Shown: piece by piece, positions 45,378 through 54,527 of the stretch
How the letters are laid out: each line of letters starts with the position of its first letter
Position numbering within the stretch: the stretch's first letter is position 1
Source: Microbacterium binotii
GTDB taxonomy: Bacteria; Actinomycetota; Actinomycetes; Actinomycetales; Microbacteriaceae
Length of the DNA: 64,000 nt
Direction of reading: 5' to 3'
NCBI RefSeq assembly: GCF_021398715.1
Contig: NZ_CP090347.1
Coordinates: 868,001-932,000 of the forward strand
Position numbers and translations under genes: made by a program
The notes under the pieces: model-generated
The model's input: only the letters and a program-made list of their open reading frames with translations
Database searches by the model: none
Told to the model about the DNA's origin: nothing

Positions 45378-48107
45378 TTGGCAATGGGTTCTCAGACCAC
45401 GACGAAGAGCGGCAAGACGCTCGTGATCGTCGAGTCGCCGACCAAGATGACCTCGATCCAGGGCTACCTGGGTGATGACTACGAGGTGCTCAGCTCCGTG
45501 GGGCACATCCGTGACCTCGCGAGCAAAAAGGACATTCCGGCCGAGAAGAAGGCCGCGTACGGCAAGTACTCGATCGACGTCGACAACGGCTTCGACCCCT
45601 TCTACGTGGTCAACGACCGCAAGACCAAGACCGTCGCCGAGCTCAAGCGGGCGGTGAAGGATGCGAGCGAGGTCCTGCTCGCCACCGATGAAGACCGCGA
45701 AGGCGAAGCCATCGCGTGGCACCTGCTCGAGGTGCTCAAGCCCAAGGTCCCCGTCAAGCGCATGGTGTTCCACGAGATCACCAAGGACGCCATCCGCGCC
45801 GCCGCCGAGAACACGCGCGAGCTCGATCTGGCCCTCGTGGACGCGCAGGAGACCCGTCGCGTGCTCGACCGTCTCTACGGCTGGGACGTCTCGCCCGTGC
45901 TGTGGCGCAAGGTCGGAAGCGGCCGCGAGGGCGCCGCCCTGAGCGCCGGTCGCGTGCAGTCCGCGGCCACCCGTCTCGTCGTCGACCGGGAGCGCGAGCG
46001 CATGTCGTTCGTCTCGGCGAGCTACTGGGACATCGAGACGCTCGCCGTCAAGGGCGACCAGTCGTTCACCGCGCGCCTGGCCCGCCTCGACGGCGCACCG
46101 CTCGCGCGCGGCACGGACTTCGACGACAAGGGCCAACTGAAGAAGGCCGTGGTCGTCCTCACCGAAGAAGACGTGCGCGCGCTGGCCGCGGCCATCGAGA
46201 GCGTCGGCACGGCACAGGTCTCCGCGCTCGAATCGAAGCCGGGAACCCGCAGCCCTCGAGCGCCGTTCACGACCTCGACACTGCAGCAGGAGGCCGGCCG
46301 CAAGCTCTCGATGAGCGCGAAGCACACGATGAGTGTCGCCCAGCGTCTCTACGAGAAGGGGTACATCACCTATATGCGCACCGACTCGACCTCGCTCTCG
46401 AAGCAGGCGATCGAGGCGGCGCGCGAGCAGGCAGTGAGCCTCTACGGCGACCGCGCCGTGCCCGCGAACCCGCGCGTGTACGCGAGCAAGAGCAAGAACG
46501 CGCAGGAGGCGCACGAGGCCATCCGTCCCTCTGGCGAGCACTTCCGCACGCCCGCATCCGTCGCCTCCCACCTCGATCGCGACGAGCAGCGGGTGTACGA
46601 CCTGATCTGGAAGCGCACGGTCGCGAGCCAGATGGCCGACGCCAAGTACGAGACCACCACCGTCACGCTCGCGCTGACGGCGGACAAGAAGGCGCTCGAG
46701 TTCACCGCATCCGGCACCGTCTACACCTTCAAGGGCTTCCTGGAGGCGTACGAGGAGGGCCGCGATGAGAAGCGTGCCGACGCCGACAAGGCCGACGACC
46801 AGTCGCTGCCCGCCCTGAGCGTCGGCGACGAGCTGGCCACGCGCGAAGTGGAGCCCAAGGGGCACTCGACGTCACCGAAGCCGCGCTACACCGAAGCGAG
46901 CCTCGTGAAGGCGCTGGAGGAGAAGGGCATCGGTCGTCCTTCCACGTTCGCCAGCATCATCGACGTCATCCTCGACCGCGGCTACGTCTCCAAGCGCGGT
47001 CAGGCCCTCGTGCCCAGCTGGCTCGCCTTCAGCGTCGTGCGTCTGCTCGAGCAGCACTTCTCCGACCTGGTCGACTACGACTTCACGGCGGCGCTCGAGG
47101 ACGACCTCGACGCGATCGCCCGCGGCGAGCAGCGACGTGAGCAGTGGCTGCGGGAGTTCTACTTCGGTTCCGAGAACCACGTCGGGCTCCGTCACATCGT
47201 CGACAATCTCGGCGACATCGACGCGCGCGAGCTCAACGCCACTCGGATCACCGACACCGCGACGCTCCGCTTCGGCAAGTACGGTCCGTACCTCGAGGTG
47301 GTCGACCCTGCGGATCCCGAGGCCAAGCCCCGCATCATCAACATCCCCGACGAGCTGGCGCCCGATGAACTGACCGCCGAGAAGGCGCAGGAGCTCGTCG
47401 ACGCTCCGATCGCCGGCGACCGCGTGCTGGGCGAGAACCCCGACAACGGCAAGCTCATCGTCGTCAAGGACGGCCGTTTCGGGCCCTACGTCCAGGAAGT
47501 CGATCCCGTCGATCCGGATGCGGTGGACGAGGCGACCGGTGAGGTCGCCGAAGCGCCCAAGAAGCGCGGCGCGAAGAAGGAAGCCGCGCCCAAGCCCCGC
47601 ACCGCCTCGCTCTTCAAGAGCATGTCGGTCGACACCGTCGATCTCGACACGGCGCTCAAGCTGCTCGAGCTGCCGCGCGTCGTCGGTGTGGACCCGGCGA
47701 CCGAAGAGGAGATCACCGCTCAGAACGGCCGCTACGGTCCGTACCTGAAGAAGGGCACGGACTCGCGCTCGCTCGACTCCGAGCAGCAGATCTTCGACAT
47801 CACCATCGAGGAGGCGCTCGAGCGGTACGCACAGCCCAAGTACGGCGCCAGGCGCGCATCCAGCGCTCTGAAGGAGTTCGACGCCGACCCGGTCAGCGGC
47901 AAGCCGATCAAGATCAAGGACGGCCGCTTCGGTGCCTACGTCACCGACGGTGAGACGAACGCGACCATCCCGCGCGGCGAGACGGTCGACGACGTCGACT
48001 TCGAGCGGGCGAAGCAGCTGCTCGCCGACAAGCGCGCCAAGGGCCCTGCGCCCAAGCGCACCTCGGCGCGCAAGACGACCACTCGCAAGACGCCCGCGAA
48101 GAAGTGA
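45378..48107 (+). CDS. topA: DNA topoisomerase I (type IA)
   Basis: 909 residues from the chosen start. The Toprim domain has TLVIVESPTKMTSIQGYL and LATDEDREGEAIAWHLLEV; the catalytic Tyr332 is in GYITYMRTDSTSLS. The C-terminal region has repeated FGKYGPY/DGRFGPY/NGRYGPY/DGRFGAY units and a Lys/Arg-rich tail (RTSARKTTTRKTPAKK), both typical of actinobacterial TopA, where they support strand passage. It relaxes negative supercoils. TTG 45378 is preferred because GAAAGG ends 7 bases upstream; ATG 45384 is a close alternative, and GTG 45345 gives an unlikely tail. tmk overlaps the stop (GTGA). Confidence 0.95.
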   Translation: MAMGSQTTTKSGKTLVIVESPTKMTSIQGYLGDDYEVLSSVGHIRDLASKKDIPAEKKAAYGKYSIDVDNGFDPFYVVNDRKTKTVAELKRAVKDASEVLLATDEDREGEAIAWHLLEVLKPKVPVKRMVFHEITKDAIRAAAENTRELDLALVDAQETRRVLDRLYGWDVSPVLWRKVGSGREGAALSAGRVQSAATRLVVDRERERMSFVSASYWDIETLAVKGDQSFTARLARLDGAPLARGTDFDDKGQLKKAVVVLTEEDVRALAAAIESVGTAQVSALESKPGTRSPRAPFTTSTLQQEAGRKLSMSAKHTMSVAQRLYEKGYITYMRTDSTSLSKQAIEAAREQAVSLYGDRAVPANPRVYASKSKNAQEAHEAIRPSGEHFRTPASVASHLDRDEQRVYDLIWKRTVASQMADAKYETTTVTLALTADKKALEFTASGTVYTFKGFLEAYEEGRDEKRADADKADDQSLPALSVGDELATREVEPKGHSTSPKPRYTEASLVKALEEKGIGRPSTFASIIDVILDRGYVSKRGQALVPSWLAFSVVRLLEQHFSDLVDYDFTAALEDDLDAIARGEQRREQWLREFYFGSENHVGLRHIVDNLGDIDARELNATRITDTATLRFGKYGPYLEVVDPADPEAKPRIINIPDELAPDELTAEKAQELVDAPIAGDRVLGENPDNGKLIVVKDGRFGPYVQEVDPVDPDAVDEATGEVAEAPKKRGAKKEAAPKPRTASLFKSMSVDTVDLDTALKLLELPRVVGVDPATEEEITAQNGRYGPYLKKGTDSRSLDSEQQIFDITIEEALERYAQPKYGARRASSALKEFDADPVSGKPIKIKDGRFGAYVTDGETNATIPRGETVDDVDFERAKQLLADKRAKGPAPKRTSARKTTTRKTPAKK

Positions 48108-48775
48108 CCGCCGCGACGCCGTCGGGTCTGTGGATCACCTTCGAGGGTGGTGACGGCTCGGGAAAGACCACGCAGGCGGGCCTGCTCGAGCAGTGGCTGC
48201 GCGAGTCTGGACGCACGGTTGTGCGGACCCGCGAGCCCGGGGGCACGGAGGTCGGCGTTCTCGTGCGCGACATCGTGCTGCACCACCGCGGCGAGGTCGC
48301 GGCGCGGGCCGAGGCGCTGCTGTACGCGGCGGATCGCGCCCAGCACGTCGAGACGCTCGTACGGCCCGCCCTGGCTCGCGGCGAGATCGTAGTGCAGGAC
48401 CGCTACCTCGACTCGTCCGTCGCGTACCAGGGCGCCGGACGCGTGTTGGATGCGGGGGAGATCCGCCAGCTGTCCCTCTGGGCCACCGGGGGCGCCCTGC
48501 CGGATGTGACCGTGCTGCTGGATCTCGACCCCGCATCCGCACGCTCCCGCCTCGATGCCGCCGACAAGCCGTTCGATCGCCTGGAAGCGGAGAAGGACGA
48601 GTTCCACGCGCGGGTGCGCGCCGCTTTCTTGGACCTCGCCGCGGGTGAACCGCAGCGCTTCCTCGTGATGGATGCGACCGCGGGTGTCGAGGAGATCGCG
48701 GCCGTCATCCGCGATCGTGTCGCAAGCCTGCTGCCTCCTGTGGACGCTGACGGGAGCGTCGACGGCCGCGGATAG
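48104..48775 (+). CDS. tmk: Thymidylate kinase
   Basis: 223 residues with P-loop TFEGGDGSGKTTQAGLLEQW, the dTMP-binding TREPGGTEVGVLVRDI, DRYLDSSVAYQGAGR and LLDLDPASARSRL. It phosphorylates dTMP to dTDP. The GTG at 48104 overlaps the topA stop by 4 bp. Its stop codon TAG is itself the first half of the putative holB -10 box. Confidence 0.96.
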   Translation: MTAATPSGLWITFEGGDGSGKTTQAGLLEQWLRESGRTVVRTREPGGTEVGVLVRDIVLHHRGEVAARAEALLYAADRAQHVETLVRPALARGEIVVQDRYLDSSVAYQGAGRVLDAGEIRQLSLWATGGALPDVTVLLDLDPASARSRLDAADKPFDRLEAEKDEFHARVRAAFLDLAAGEPQRFLVMDATAGVEEIAAVIRDRVASLLPPVDADGSVDGRG

Positions 48776-48778
48776 GCT
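48773..48778 (+). promoter_or_regulatory. Possible -10 box TAGGCT for leaderless holB
   Basis: TAGGCT ends 6 bases before ATG 48785 and includes the tmk stop codon. The hexamer and spacing are the same as at pta and dnaX. An internal promoter within the topA-tmk-holB operon is suggested, not proven. Confidence 0.4.
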
Positions 48779-48784
48779 GGGCGC

Positions 48785-49939
48785 ATGCACACCGCCACGT
48801 CCTCTCTCGCCTGGGAAGACGTGTGGGGGCAGGACGACGCGGTGCAGCTGCTGCAGGCGGCCGCATCTGATCCCGCACAGCTCACGCACGCGTGGCTGAT
48901 CACGGGCCCTCCCGGTTCGGGCCGCTCGACGCTGGCCTACGGGTTCGCAGCGGCCCTGATCGCCGAGCCCGGTGATGAGGCGGCCGTCCGCCAGGTGCTC
49001 GCTCGCACCCATCCGGACCTCACCGCGCTGCGTACGGAGCAGGTCGTCATCCGCATCGAGGAGGCGCGCCAGCTCGTCGAGCGCGCGTACTACTCGCCCT
49101 CGCTGGGCCGATATCGCGTGATCGTGGTCGAAGACGCCGACCGCATGGCCGAGCGCACCTCGAACGTGCTGCTCAAGGCGCTCGAAGAGCCGCCTGAGCG
49201 CACGATCTGGGTGCTCTGCGCGCCGAGCGACGCCGATCTGCTGCCCACCATCCGTTCCCGTGTGCGCACGGTCCGCTTGCGCGAGCCGGATGTGTCCGAC
49301 GTCGCTCGTCTGATCACCCAGCGCACCGGGGTCGACGCGGAGGTCGCCGAGCAGGCCGCGCGGCACGCGCAGCGCCACATCGGCATGGCCCAGCGCCTGG
49401 CGACGGATGACGACGCGCGCCGGCGTCGCGACGAGACGCTGCGCAGTGCACTCGCCGTGCGCGGGGTCGGTGACGCCGTGGACGCAGCCGCCCGCATCGT
49501 GCAGGTCGCCACCGACGATGCGAAGGCCCTCACCGTCGAGCGAGACGAGGCCGAACGGGCATCACTCCTGCGAACCGTCGGCCTCGCCGAGGGTGCCGCG
49601 GTGCCACCCGCGGTCCGATCGCAGCTCAACGCGCTGGCCGACGAGCAGAAGCGGCGCGCGACGCGCAGCCTCCGCGACGGCATCGACCGCGTCCTCACCG
49701 ATCTGCAGTCGCTGTTCCGCGACGTGGTGATGGTGCAGTTCGGCCGCACCGACGGCCTCATCAACACCGAATTGTCCGACGACCTGCATGCCCTTGCGGC
49801 GGCATGGGAGCCGACTCGCACCCTTCTCGTCCTCGACGAGATCGCCCTGACCCGACGGAACCTCGAGCGCAATGCGGCCCCCGCGCTGGCGCTCGAGAGC
49901 CTGCTGGTCGCCGTCGCCACCGGAAGGAGCGCGTCATGA
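48785..49939 (+). CDS. holB: DNA polymerase III subunit delta prime
   Basis: 384 residues. The clamp-loader fold is evident: WEDVWGQDDAVQLLQAAASD, a P-loop TGPPGSGRSTLAYGFAAAL in which the usual GKT/GKS lysine is replaced by Arg, RIEEARQLVERAYYSPSLG, VVEDADRMAERTSNVLLKAL and EEPPERTIWVLCAPS. It is a non-motor subunit of the clamp loader that works with DnaX (17 kb). The last base pairs overlap the following lipoprotein peptidase gene (ATGA). Confidence 0.93.
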   Translation: MHTATSSLAWEDVWGQDDAVQLLQAAASDPAQLTHAWLITGPPGSGRSTLAYGFAAALIAEPGDEAAVRQVLARTHPDLTALRTEQVVIRIEEARQLVERAYYSPSLGRYRVIVVEDADRMAERTSNVLLKALEEPPERTIWVLCAPSDADLLPTIRSRVRTVRLREPDVSDVARLITQRTGVDAEVAEQAARHAQRHIGMAQRLATDDDARRRRDETLRSALAVRGVGDAVDAAARIVQVATDDAKALTVERDEAERASLLRTVGLAEGAAVPPAVRSQLNALADEQKRRATRSLRDGIDRVLTDLQSLFRDVVMVQFGRTDGLINTELSDDLHALAAAWEPTRTLLVLDEIALTRRNLERNAAPALALESLLVAVATGRSAS

Positions 49940-51480
49940 GCGCCGCCCCCCGCATCCGTCGCCTGATCGCCGTGACAGGTGTCGTCGTCACCCTCGCCGC
50001 CCTCGCCGGGTGCGCGTTCAAGGTCGACGTCGCGCCCTCGCCGACCCGCAGCGCAGAGCCCGACACGACCGGCATCTCCGAGGAGCTGCTGCCGTTCTAC
50101 GGGCAGGAGCTCTCGTGGAACGCATGTGGCACCGGCCTCGACTGCACCACGGTCACGGCCCCCCTCGACTGGGACAACCCGTCGGCCGGAGAGATCGACC
50201 TCGCCGTCGTGCGCCATCTCGCCACCGATGGAGAGCCCCTCGGCTCGCTGCTGACGAACCCCGGCGGCCCCGGCGCGTCAGGTGTCGCGCTCATCCGCGA
50301 TTCGCTCTCGTTCGCGGTCGGCGACGCTCTCCAGAGCGACTACGACGTCATCGGGTTCGACCCGCGCGGCGTCGGCGAGTCGAGCGCGGTGCGCTGCTTC
50401 GACGCCCCGGACATGGACCGCTATCTGTTCGACATCCCCACGGGCACCCGCGGGTCCGCGGAGTGGAACAGTCAGCTCGAGGCGCGCAACGCGACGTTCG
50501 CCCAGGCGTGCGAGGCGAACAGCGACGGCATCCTGCAGTTCATCACGACCGAGCAGTCCGCACGCGACATGGACCTGCTGCGCGGCGTGCTGGGTGACGA
50601 GAAGCTCAACTACCTCGGCTACTCCTACGGCACGTTCCTCGGCGCGACGTACGCGCAGCTCTTCCCGGAGCGTGTCGGCCGCCTCGTCCTCGACGGCGCG
50701 ATCGATCCCGAGACCTCCCAGCTCGATGTGTCGACGACGCAGGGCATCGGATTCGAATCGGCGCTGCGGGCCTACATGGCCTCGTGCCTCCAGGGTTCCG
50801 ACTGCCCCTTCACCGGCACGGTCGACGACGGCATGTCGGATCTCAGCACGCTGCTCGCGAGCGCCGATCGCAATCCGCTCGTCAACGCGGACGGCCGCCG
50901 CATGGGCGCCGACTCGATGATGACCGCGATCGTTGCCGCGCTCTACTCGCAGGACAGCTGGTCGTATCTGACCACGGCGCTGTCGGACGCGTTGCAGGGC
51001 GATCCGTCGGTCGCGTTCCAGCTCGCCGATTTCTACTACAACCGCAGCGGAGGCGCTTACAGCGACAACTCCACCGAGGCCTTCATCGCCTACAACTGCA
51101 TGGACTACCCGGACGATGCCACGCCGGAACAGGAGGCCGCGTCGAAGGCTCTGCTCGCGGAGCGCGCGCCGACCGTCGCGCCGTACTGGTCCAGCGACGT
51201 CGACTCGTGCGCCTCGTGGCCGTTCCCGCCGAGCGGCGAGCGTAAGGCGCTGACCGCTCAGGGCGCCGCGCCGATCGTTGTCATCGGCACGACGAACGAC
51301 CCCGCCACTCCCTACGACTGGTCGGTGGCACTGGCCGATCAGCTCGCGTCCGGCGTGCTGATCACGCGGGTCGGCGAGGGGCACACCGGCTACAACAAGG
51401 GCAACGCCTGCGTCGACGACGCGGTGGAGGCGTACTTCGTCGACGGCACGGTGCCCCAGGACGGCCTGCGCTGCGAGTGA
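49936..51480 (+). CDS. Secreted alpha/beta-hydrolase lipoprotein (tripeptidyl-aminopeptidase-like)
   Basis: 514 residues. A lipobox (LAALAGC) ends a signal peptide. The hydrolase has the oxyanion loop TNPGGPGASGVALI, GFDPRGVGESSAVRC, the nucleophile elbow LGYSYGTFLGA, an inserted lid with several Cys, the terminal TAP-like domain VIGTTNDPATPYDWS and the His in VGEGHTGYNKGNAC. It matches the SCO7095/tripeptidyl aminopeptidase group that trims N-terminal tripeptides outside the cell; the exact substrate is not known. It is translationally coupled to holB, an arrangement seen in other Microbacteriaceae by recall. Confidence 0.87.
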   Translation: MSAAPRIRRLIAVTGVVVTLAALAGCAFKVDVAPSPTRSAEPDTTGISEELLPFYGQELSWNACGTGLDCTTVTAPLDWDNPSAGEIDLAVVRHLATDGEPLGSLLTNPGGPGASGVALIRDSLSFAVGDALQSDYDVIGFDPRGVGESSAVRCFDAPDMDRYLFDIPTGTRGSAEWNSQLEARNATFAQACEANSDGILQFITTEQSARDMDLLRGVLGDEKLNYLGYSYGTFLGATYAQLFPERVGRLVLDGAIDPETSQLDVSTTQGIGFESALRAYMASCLQGSDCPFTGTVDDGMSDLSTLLASADRNPLVNADGRRMGADSMMTAIVAALYSQDSWSYLTTALSDALQGDPSVAFQLADFYYNRSGGAYSDNSTEAFIAYNCMDYPDDATPEQEAASKALLAERAPTVAPYWSSDVDSCASWPFPPSGERKALTAQGAAPIVVIGTTNDPATPYDWSVALADQLASGVLITRVGEGHTGYNKGNACVDDAVEAYFVDGTVPQDGLRCE

Positions 51481-51554
51481 GCGCCTCCCGAGCGTTCGCG
51501 GCCGCCCGTTCGAGCATGTAAGATCGTTGCTTGTGCATCGCGGAAGCGACGCGC

Positions 51555-51627
51555 GCCGCCTTAGCTCAGACGGCAGAGCGATTCACTCGTAATGAATAGG
51601 TCAAGGGTTCGATTCCCTTAGGCGGCT
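51555..51627 (+). tRNA. tRNA-Thr (anticodon CGT)
   Basis: 73 nt. Acceptor GCCGCCT/AGGCGGC, discriminator T, anticodon stem ATTCA/TGAAT with loop CTCGTAA (anticodon CGT), T-loop GTTCGATT. CCA is not encoded. A -10-like TAAGAT is present about 30 bases upstream. Confidence 0.96.
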
Positions 51628-51634
51628 CAGCACG

Positions 51635-51670
51635 AGAAGAGGGGTCCCGGAAGGGGCCCCTCTTCTGTTT
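51635..51670 (+). terminator. Intrinsic terminator of tRNA-Thr
   Basis: AGAAGAGGGG (51635-51644) pairs with CCCCTCTTCT (51657-51666), with inner CC/GG pairs, followed by GTTTT. Confidence 0.92.
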
Positions 51671-51713
51671 TCGCCCCCGCATCCGCGCGCCCGCAGCATC
51701 CGCCCCGAATGCT

Positions 51714-51788
51714 CCCGCGAGACTGCATCTTCCGCACGAGATCACTGTGTTTACCCGTGATCTCGTGATCGAAATGCAGTCTCGCGGG
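51714..51788. repeat. Dispersed long palindrome, copy 3
   Basis: CCCGCGAGACTGCAT...GCACGAGATCAC and GTGATCTCGTG...ATGCAGTCTCGCGGG surround a loop ending in TTACCC. The right arm has ATCGAA where copies 1 and 2 have CGAGAG or CGAAAG. It lies downstream of a tRNA terminator, like copy 2 beside a tRNA gene. Confidence 0.9.
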
Positions 51789-51833
51789 ATTGGAAGGGGA
51801 TGGGGGCGGGCGGGAGGGGGATGGGATGATCGG

Positions 51834-52229
51834 ATGGTGGGTCACACCGTCGACGTGCTGCTGGAGACGTTCACCTGGGTCGGCTTCCTCGGCGCGGTGG
51901 CCGTCGGCGTCCTCTGGCTGATCCTGCTGCTGGTCGACGGCACGTGGACCCCCGCGAACGCGGTGATCGAACCGGGCGAGAACGGACGCGTCGCGCACTG
52001 GTTCACCGCGGAGGGCGGGGTGGGGCGCGCCGTGCTCAGCGACGCCGACGAGGCGCATCTTGCGGGCGCGGACGAGGCGGCCATCTACTACCGGCCAGGT
52101 GTGGACGACCGGATGCGGTTCGTCGCGCGATCTCCGCTCGTACGGCTGACCGGGTGGTTCACGGTGGGACTCCTCGCCGTCGGTGTCCTCGCGCTTGTCC
52201 TGTCACTGGTGAGCATGTTCGCGTCCTGA
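51834..52229 (+). CDS. Small two-helix membrane protein of unknown function
   Basis: 131 residues. A first helix (FTWVGFLGAVAVGVLWLILLL) and a last helix (WFTVGLLAVGVLALVLSLVS) enclose a hydrophilic loop of about 70 residues (TPANAVIEPGENGRVAHWFT ... AIYYRPGVDDRMRFVAR). No family is recognised with confidence. The ATG at 51834 gives a normal start; the open frame to 51747 begins inside the palindromic repeat and is rejected. It lies just before the MMPL transporter gene, 57 bp apart. Confidence 0.7.
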   Translation: MVGHTVDVLLETFTWVGFLGAVAVGVLWLILLLVDGTWTPANAVIEPGENGRVAHWFTAEGGVGRAVLSDADEAHLAGADEAAIYYRPGVDDRMRFVARSPLVRLTGWFTVGLLAVGVLALVLSLVSMFAS

Positions 52230-52264
52230 GAAGCAAGCAGAAGAAACAAGTGGCGCGGAGGCTA

Positions 52265-52286
52265 TGTAGCTAGATAAGCTAGCGAC
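52265..52286 (+). promoter_or_regulatory. AT-rich promoter/operator directly before the MMPL gene
   Basis: GTAGCTAGATAAGCTAGCGAC is strikingly AT-rich for this window. It holds TAGC-N7-GCTA symmetry, direct repeats of AGCTAG, and TAAGCT (52275-52280) ending 6 bases before the ATG, as in the leaderless set. An operator for a TetR- or PadR-type regulator is plausible. Confidence 0.5.
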
Positions 52287-54527
52287 ATGGCCGCATCTTC
52301 GACGTCGACCCGACCCTCCCGCTGGCTCCGGGTGGGAATCCCAGCGTTGCTCGTGCTCGTCTGGCTCGTCGTCGGCTCGATCGGCGGTCCGTACTTCGGC
52401 AAGGTCGACGAGGTCTCCACCAATGACCAGTCGACGTTCCTGCCGCAGAGCGCGGCCTCCACGCAGGTCAACGAAAGGCTTCCCGACTTCGTTGCCGGTG
52501 ACAGCATCCCGGCCGTCGTGGTGTTCGCGGCGGACCAGAAGCTCAGCGACGGGCAACTCGCCGAGCTGCAGACGGTTGCCGAGGACATCGCGCAGACGCC
52601 CGGTGTCCTCGACGGCATCTCGCCGCCAATCGTGTCCGACGACGGTCTCGCCGCCCAGATCTTCGTGCCCATCGACGCCTCGGGCGAGGTGCCCGAGGCC
52701 GTCGAGGCGGTCCGCGACCTCGTCGCCTCACAGGCGCCGTCGGGCGTCGAAGGATGGGTGACCGGTCCCGCCGGCTTCACGGCGGACCTCGTCGAGGGCT
52801 TCCTCGGCATCGACGGGCTGCTGCTCGGCGTCGCGCTCATCGCCGTCTTCGTGATCCTCGTCATCGTCTACCGGTCCCCGCTGCTGCCGGTGCTCGTGCT
52901 GCTCACGAGCGTGTTCGCGCTGTGCGTGGCCCTGCTGACCGTGTGGTGGCTCGCCAAAGCCGGGATCTTCGTGCTGAACGGCCAGGTGCAGGGCATCCTG
53001 TTCATCCTCGTCATCGGCGCCGCCACCGACTACGCGCTCTTGTTCGTGGCGAGATACCGCGAGGCGGTGGCCGAGGGGCAGAAGAGGTGGCCGGCGACCG
53101 TACAGGCCTGGCGTGGCGCGTTCGAGCCCATCCTCGCCTCCGGGGGAACCGTCATCGCGGGGCTGCTCTGCCTGCTGCTCTCGGACCTCGCCAGCAACCG
53201 TGCGCTCGGGCCGATCGCGGCCATCGGCATCGCGTTCGCGATGCTCTCCGCACTCACCTTCCTGCCCGCGCTGCTCGCGCTCGTCGGCCGCGCCGCTTTC
53301 TGGCCCTTCATTCCGAAGCACCCCGCCGCGGTGCCGTCTGACGACCCGAACGCCCCCGTATCGGGCCTCTGGCCGCGGGTGGCGCGATTCGTCACGCGGC
53401 GTGCTCGTCCGGTGTGGATCATCAGCACCGTCGTCCTGCTCGTGGGGGCGGCGGGCATCACGCAGCTCAAGGCCGACGGCGTGCCCTCCAGCGACCTCGT
53501 GCTCGGGTACTCGCAGGCGCGTGACGGCCAGGACGTGCTCGCGGAGCACTTCCCGGCCGGCTCCGGCAGTCCGGTCTACGTCGTGGTCTCTGAGACGGAT
53601 GCGGCCGCCGCCGTCACCGCCACGTCGGATGCAGAGGGCATCGACAGTGTGGCGATCGCCGCCGCGGACTCGCCGACGGGTCAGGCGTCGGTCACCGTCT
53701 CGGGCGGCGCGCTCGAGCTCGCCGCGGTCGGCCCGCCCGGGACTCCCGCGCCTTCGGCCACCACCGTCGACGGCGACGTGCTGCTGATCGCGACGCTCGC
53801 GGATGCGGCCGACTCCGCCGCGGCCGACGACGCCGTCGTGGCGCTGCGAGACACCCTCGACAGCGATCTCGGAGAAGGCGCGGCGCTCGTCGGCGGCCAG
53901 ACCGCCATCGACGTCGACACGAACGCCACCTCGATCCGCGACCGCACGGTCATCATCCCGGTCATCCTCGCCGTCGTCTTCGTCATCCTCATGCTCCTGC
54001 TGCGATCGATCCTGGCGCCGGTGCTGCTCATCGCGAGCACCGTGATCTCGTTCGGCACCGCGATGGGGGTGAGCGCGCTCGTGTTCAACCACGTGTTCGA
54101 CTTCCCCGGCGCGGACCCCGCGGTGCCGCTCTACGGCTTCGTCTTCCTCGTCGCGCTCGGCATCGACTACAACATCTTCCTCATGTCGCGCGTGCGGGAG
54201 GAATCGCTTCGCCACGGCACGCGCGCGGGCATCGTGCGCGGCCTCGTGTCGACCGGAGGCGTGATCACCTCGGCCGGCCTCGTGCTCGCGGCGACGTTCG
54301 CCGCCCTCGGTGTCATCCCGATCCTGTTCCTGGCGCAGTTGGCGTTCATCGTCGCGTTCGGCGTGCTGCTGGACACCTTCGTCGTCCGCTCGCTCCTGGT
54401 GCCCGCACTCGCCTCCGACATCGGGCGCGCGGTGTGGTGGCCCTCCAAGCTGTGGCGTGCAGGGCCCGAGACGAAGGATGCGGCGCCGATGACGCGCGCC
54501 GAGTACCGGCGTACGCTCGGAGCATGA
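52287..54527 (+). CDS. MMPL/RND-family membrane transporter
   Basis: 746 residues in two homologous halves, each with one membrane helix, a large extracytoplasmic loop and a block of five helices. The first block contains LLGVALIAVFVILVIVYRSP and the typical GAATDYALLFVARYREAV (the proton-relay Asp-Tyr of MMPL proteins); the second contains FLVALGIDYNIFLMSRVREE, the matching motif. Such proteins export lipids or drugs in actinobacteria. The closest pattern is the YdfJ/MMPL drug-export branch. The gene probably has its own promoter; pncA overlaps its stop by 4 bp (ATGA). Confidence 0.9.
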   Translation: MAASSTSTRPSRWLRVGIPALLVLVWLVVGSIGGPYFGKVDEVSTNDQSTFLPQSAASTQVNERLPDFVAGDSIPAVVVFAADQKLSDGQLAELQTVAEDIAQTPGVLDGISPPIVSDDGLAAQIFVPIDASGEVPEAVEAVRDLVASQAPSGVEGWVTGPAGFTADLVEGFLGIDGLLLGVALIAVFVILVIVYRSPLLPVLVLLTSVFALCVALLTVWWLAKAGIFVLNGQVQGILFILVIGAATDYALLFVARYREAVAEGQKRWPATVQAWRGAFEPILASGGTVIAGLLCLLLSDLASNRALGPIAAIGIAFAMLSALTFLPALLALVGRAAFWPFIPKHPAAVPSDDPNAPVSGLWPRVARFVTRRARPVWIISTVVLLVGAAGITQLKADGVPSSDLVLGYSQARDGQDVLAEHFPAGSGSPVYVVVSETDAAAAVTATSDAEGIDSVAIAAADSPTGQASVTVSGGALELAAVGPPGTPAPSATTVDGDVLLIATLADAADSAAADDAVVALRDTLDSDLGEGAALVGGQTAIDVDTNATSIRDRTVIIPVILAVVFVILMLLLRSILAPVLLIASTVISFGTAMGVSALVFNHVFDFPGADPAVPLYGFVFLVALGIDYNIFLMSRVREESLRHGTRAGIVRGLVSTGGVITSAGLVLAATFAALGVIPILFLAQLAFIVAFGVLLDTFVVRSLLVPALASDIGRAVWWPSKLWRAGPETKDAAPMTRAEYRRTLGA

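Noticed and set aside
51747..51833. N-terminal extension of the small membrane protein
   Set aside because: The extension starts inside the dispersed palindrome, and the same residues (RDLV..MQSRG) appear in the other copies, so it is non-coding repeat.
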